Positions 59,590 to 64,000 of a stretch of DNA of 64,000 nucleotides are shown here, in pieces. The stretch is taken from positions 66,785,477-66,849,476 of the forward strand of contig NC_087066.1 in assembly GCF_963678635.1 (NCBI RefSeq), in the 5' to 3' direction. The DNA comes from Symsagittifera roscoffensis (taxonomy: Eukaryota; Xenacoelomorpha; Acoela; Convolutidae). Under the pieces are notes generated by a model. That model saw only the letters and a list, made by a program, of their open reading frames with translations, was not told the origin of the DNA and made no database searches. The stretch's first letter is position 1. The number at the start of each line of letters is the position of its first letter. The position numbers and the translations under genes are program-made.

Positions 59590-61532
59590 GCTCCAGAGGG
59601 CGGTGCTAGACGAAAAGGCGTTGGATTTCAAGAAGACGGTGTTCGACTCGGAGGCCCAGCTGCTCCAGAGGCCTATGCTAGACGAAAGGGAGGTGCCTTC
59701 AAGAAGACCGTGTTCGACTGGGAGGCCCAGCTGCTCCAGAAGGCGGTCTGGACGAGGAGGTGGTTGCTTTCAAGAAGACGGTGTTCGACTGGGAGACCCA
59801 GCTGCGCCATAGGGCGATGCTGGACGAGGATGCAGTGATTTTCAAGAAGACGGTGTTCGACTGGTAGGCCCACCTGCTCCAGAGGGCGGTTCTAGACGAA
59901 AAAGCCGGGGTTTTCAAGAAGACGGTGTTCGACTGGGAGGCCCAGCTGCTCCAGAGGCCTATGCTAGACCAAAAGATGGTGCCTTCAAGAAGACGGTGTT
60001 CAACTGGAGGCCCAGCTGCTCCACAAGGCGGTGCTGGACGAGGAGGTGGTGGCTTTCAAGAAGATGGTGTTCGAATGGGAGGCCCAGCTGCTCCAGAGGG
60101 TGGTGCTAGACGAGGAGGTGGTGGCTTTCTAGAAGACGTGTTCGAATGGGAGGCCCAGCTGCTCCAGAGGCCTATGCTAGACGAAAGGGAGGTGCCTTCA
60201 AGAAGACGGTGTTCGACTGGGAGGCCCAGCTGCTTCAGAGGGCGGTGCTAGACGAAAAGGTGGTGGCTTTCAAGAAGACGGTGTTCGAATGGGAGGCCCA
60301 GCTGCTCCAGAGGGCGGTGCTGCACGAGGATGCGGTGGCTTTCAAGAAGACGGTGTTCGAATGGGAGGCCCAGCTGCTCCAGAGGGTGATGCTAGACGAG
60401 GAGGTGGTGGCTCTCAAGAAGACGGTGTTCGACTGGGAGGCCCAGCTTCTCCAGATACCCATGGTAGACGAAAGGGAGGTGCCTTCAAGAAGACGGTGTT
60501 AGACTGGGAGGCCCAGCTGCTCCAGAGGGCGGTGCTAGACGAAAAGGGAGGTGCCTTCAAGAAAACAGTGTTCGACTGGGAGGCCCAGCTGCTCCAGAAT
60601 CCAGAGGGTTATGCAAGACGAAAACGCGGTGGCTTTCAAGAAGACGGTGTTCGACTGGGAGGCCCAGCTACTCCAGAAGGCAGTGCTCGACGAGGATGCG
60701 GTGGCTTTCAAGAAGACGGTGTTCGACTGGGAGGCCCACCTGCTCCAGAGGGCGGTGCTAGACGAAAAGGCGTTGGCTTTCAAGAAGACGGTGTTCGACT
60801 CGGAGGCCCAGCTGCTCCAGACGCCTATGCTAGACGAAAGGGAGGTGCCTTCAAGAAGACGGTGTTCGACTGGGAGGCCCAGCTGCTCCAGAAGGCGGTC
60901 TGGACGAGGAGGTGGTTGCTTTCAAGAAGACGGTGTTCGACTGGGAGACCCAGCTGCGCCAGAGGGCGATGCTGGACGAGTATGCAGTGGTTTTCAAGAA
61001 GACGGTGTTCGACTGGTAGGCCCACCTGCTCCAGAGGGCGGTTCTAGACGAAAAAGCCGTGGTTTTCAAGAAGACGGTGTTCGACTGGGAGGCCCAGCTG
61101 CTCCAGAGGCGTATGCTAGACCAAAAGATGGTGCCTTCAAGAAGACGGTGTTCAACTGGAGGCCCAGCTGCTCCACAAGGCGGTGCTGGACGAGGAGGTG
61201 GTGGCTTTCAAGAAGATGGTGTTCGAATGGGAGGCCCAGCTGCTCCAGAGGGTGGTGCTAGACGAGGAGGTGGTGGCTTTCTAGAAGACGTGTTCGACTG
61301 GGAGGCCCAACTGCTCCAGAGGCCTATGCTAGACGAAAGGGAGGTGCCTTCAAGAAGACGGTGTTCGACTGGGAGGCCCAGCTGCTTCAGAGGGCGGTGC
61401 TAGACGAAAAGGTGGTGGCTTTCAAGAAGACGGTGTTCGAATGGAGGGCCCAGCTGCTCCAGAGGGCGGTGCTGCACGAGGATGCGGTGGCTTTCAAGAA
61501 GACGGTGTTCGAATGGGAGGCCCAGCTGCTCC
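59590..61532. repeat. 1152-bp higher-order repeat (16 units), two copies
   Basis: 59590-60380 recurs at 60742-61532. Both copies share the rare one-base-loss markers GAAGGCGGTCTGGACG and GTGGCTTTCTAGAAGACG, the latter with an in-frame TAG. Confidence 0.85.
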
Positions 61533-62172
61533 AGAAGGCGCTGCTGGACGAGGAGGCGATGGAGTTCAAGAGGACGGTTGTCGACTGATAATCCCAGCTG
61601 CTCCACAAGGCGGTGCTCGACGAGGATGCGGTGGATTTCAAGAAGACGGTGTTCGTATGGGAGGCCCACCTGCTCCAGAGGGCGGTGCTAGACGAAAAGG
61701 CGGTGGCTTTCAAGAAGAAGGTGTTCGACTGGGAGGCCCAGCTGCTCCAGAGGCCTATGCTAGACGAAAGGGAGGTGGCTTTCGAGAAGACGGTGTTCGA
61801 CTGGGAGGCCCATTTGCTCCAGAAGGCGGTGCTGGACGAGGAGGTGGTGGATTTCAAGAAGATGGTGTTCGACTGGGAGGCCCAGCTGCTCCAGAGGGTG
61901 GTGCTAGACGAGGGGGCGGTGGTTTTCAAGAAGACGATGTTCGACTGGGAGGCCCAGCTGCTCCAGAAGGGGGCGCTGGACGAGGAGGCGGTGGAGTTCA
62001 AGAGGACGGTGTTAGACTGAGAATCCCAGCTGCTCCAGAAGGCGGTGCTGGACGAGGATGCGGTGGCTTTAAAGAAGACGGTGTTCGACTGGGAGGCCCA
62101 GCTGCTCCAGAGGGTGGTACTAGACGAAAGGGAGGTGCCTTCAAGAAGACGGTGTTCAACTGGAGGCCCAGC

Positions 62173-64000
62173 TGCTTCAGAGGGCGGCGCTAGACGAAAA
62201 GGTGGTGGCTTTCAAGAAAACGGTGTTCGAATGGGAGGCCCAGCTGCTCCAGAGGGCGGTGCTGCACGAGGATGCGGTGGCTTTCAAGAAGACGGTGTTC
62301 GTATGGGAGGCCCACCTGCTCCAGAGGGCGGTGCTAGACGAAAAGGCGGTGGCTTTCAAGAAGAAGGTGTTCGACTGGGAGGCCCAGCTGCTCCAGAGGC
62401 CTATGCTAGACGAAAGGGAGGTGGCTTTCGAGAAGACGGTGTTCGACTGGGAGGCCCATTTGCTCCAGAAGGCGGTGCTGGACGAGGAGGTGGTGGATTT
62501 CAAGAAGATGGTGTTCGACTGGGAGGCCCAGCTGCTCCAGAGGGTGGTGCTAGACGAGGGGGCGGTGGTTTTCAAGAAGACGGTGTTCGACTGGAAGGCC
62601 CAGCTGCTCCAGAAGGCGGCGCTGGACGAGGAGGCGGTGGAGTTCAAGAGGACGGTGTTAGACTGAGAATCCCAGCTGCTCCAGAAGGCGGTGCTGGACG
62701 AGGATGCGGTGGCTTTCAAGAAGACGCTGTTCGACTGGGAGGCCCAGCTGCTCCAGAGGCCTATGCTAGACCAAAATGAGGTGCCTTCAAGAAGACGGTG
62801 TTAAACTGGACGCCCAGCTGCTCCACAAGGCGGTGCTGGACGAGGAGGTGGTGGCTTTCAAGAAGATGGTGTTCGAATGGGAGGCCCAGCTGCTCCAGAT
62901 GGTGGTACTAGACGAAAGGGAGGTGCCTTCGAGAAGACGGTGTTCAACTGGAGGCCCAGCTGCTTCAGAGGGCGGTGCTAGACGAAAAGGTGGTGGCTTT
63001 CAAGAAAACGGTGTTCGAATGGGAGGCCCAGGTGCTCCAGAGGGCGGTGCTGCACGAGGATGCGGTGGCTTTCAAGAAGACGGTGTTCGTATGGGAGGCC
63101 CACCTGCTCCAGAGGGCGGTGCTAGACAAAAAGGCGGTGGCTTTGAAGAAGACGGTGTTCGACTGGGAGGCCCAGCAGCTCCAGAAGGCGCTGCTGGACG
63201 AGGAGGCGATGGAGTTCAAGAGGACGGTTGTCGACTGATAATCCCAGCTGCTCCACAAGGCGGTGCGCGACGAGGATGCGGTGGCTTTCAAGAAGACGGT
63301 GTTCGTATGGGAGGCCCACCTGCTCAAGAGGCCTATGCTAGACAAAAGGGAGGTGGGTTTCGAGAAGCGGTGTTCGACTGGGAGGCCCATTTGCTCCAGA
63401 AGGCGGTGCTGGACGAGGAGGTGGTGGATTTCAAGAAGATGGTGTTCGAATGGGAGGCCCAGTTGCTCCAGAGGGTGGTGCTAGACGAAAGGGAGGTGCC
63501 TTCAAGAAGACGGTGTTCGACTGAGAGGCCCAGCTGCTTCAGAGGGCGGTGCTAGACGAAAAGGTGGTGGCTTTCAAGAAAACGGTGTTCGAATGGGAGG
63601 CCCAGCTGCTCCAGAGGGCGGTGCTGCACGAGGATGCGGTGGCTTTCAAGAAGACGGTGTTCGTATGGGAGGCCCACCTGCTCCAGAGGGCGGTGCTAGA
63701 CGAAAAGGCGGTGGCTTTCAAGAAGACGGTGTTCGACTGGGAGGCCCAGCTGCTCCAGAAGGCGCTGCTGGACGAGGAGGCGATGGAGTTCAAGAGGACG
63801 GTTGTCGACTGATAATCCCAGCTGCTCCACAAGGCGGTGCTCGACGAGGATGCGGTGGCTTTCAAGAAGACGGTGTTCGTATGGGAGGCCCACCTGCTCC
63901 AGAGGGCGGTGCTAGACGAAAAGGCGGTGGCTTTCAAGAAGACGGTGTTCGACTGGGAGGCCCAGCTGCTCCAGAAGGCGCTGCTGGACGAGGAGGCGAT
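62173..64000. repeat. Right-edge higher-order repeats (about 790 and 574 bp)
   Basis: The series GCTTCAGAGGGCGG, GTGTTCGAATGGGAGG, GTGCTGCACGAGGATGCGG and GTGTTCGTATGGGAGG starts at about 62173, 62964 and 63538. The last two are 574 bp apart (eight units minus two bases). The block is cut by the window edge. Confidence 0.8.

Larger units (their letters stand above)
45725..64000. repeat. 72-bp satellite array, subfamily B (right of gap), runs off the window
   Basis: The 72-bp frame and landmarks are the same as on the left, but the variants differ. GAGGATGCGG (DEDA) is common in place of GAGGAGGCGG. A 75-bp unit has an extra CTG (CAGCTGCTGCTGCAG, for example 47154-47168). A 71-bp unit reads CAGAGGCCTATGCTAGAC followed by GAAAGGGAGGTG and lacks one base, so it shifts frame. 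Units ending GACTGAGAATCCCAG carry a TGA. Because 71-bp units are frequent, no frame stays open for long (longest about 260 codons). The array continues past the right edge. Confidence 0.96.

Noticed and set aside
10893-64000. Coiled-coil-like plus-strand protein (VLDEEAVAFKKTVFDWEAQLLQ repeats)
   Set aside because: CAG-TAG stops recur about every 70-180 codons, unit substitutions are amino-acid changing, and frameshifts break it past 28.46 kb. The 24-residue period also does not suit a heptad.
10893-64000. CRISPR-like regular repeats
   Set aside because: Units are directly adjacent with no unique spacers, the context is eukaryotic, and no cas genes are present.

Overview
The window reads as eukaryotic, probably invertebrate-type, nuclear DNA. 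It holds a Ty3/gypsy-class LTR retrotransposon polyprotein on the minus strand and several layers of tandem repeats. It has no operons and no rRNA, tRNA or CRISPR locus that I can support. The host species cannot be named from the sequence alone. I found no convincing single-copy host gene.

Layout. (1) 1-5387, minus strand: the 5' two-thirds of a Ty3/gypsy element in one reading frame, in the order N-terminal ORF, gag, two CCHC knuckles, aspartic protease, reverse transcriptase, RNase H. It leaves the window before the integrase. One in-frame TAA (4812-4814) splits the 191-codon N-terminal part from gag-pol. (2) 5388-8603: a 13/14-bp minisatellite with a 224-bp higher-order period, followed by a gene-free spacer. 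The distal part of the array and the spacer are tandemly duplicated (5945-7306 and 7308-8603), apparently identical except for a 66-bp array contraction. (3) 8604-10892: mostly AT-rich, gene-free sequence with a 70-bp tandem repeat, a T-rich tract, a perfect 9-bp hairpin and an A-rich tract. (4) 10893 to the right edge: about 53 kb of a GC-rich 72-bp satellite (roughly 735 units), cut by a 200-N assembly gap at 45525-45724. The gap separates two subfamilies.

The 72-bp unit is 24 codons long, and its consensus has no stop codon in five of the six frames. That is why the array yields so many long repetitive ORFs. Substitutions between units change the amino acid in every frame I compared, and the frames are broken by recurrent stops and, past 28.46 kb, by indels. 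I therefore treat the array as satellite DNA, not as a gene. The main points of interest are its layered higher-order repeats, unit-length classes (54, 71, 72 and 75 bp), a two-tetrad G-quadruplex motif in most left-hand units, 17.6 kb without any frame-breaking indel, and duplications at scales from 36 bp to 2.5 kb.

Only the retrotransposon domains form a recognisable functional set: gag packages RNA, the protease cleaves the polyprotein, and RT/RNase H copies the RNA. No LTR, primer-binding site or integrase is identifiable inside the window, so whether the element is intact is unknown.
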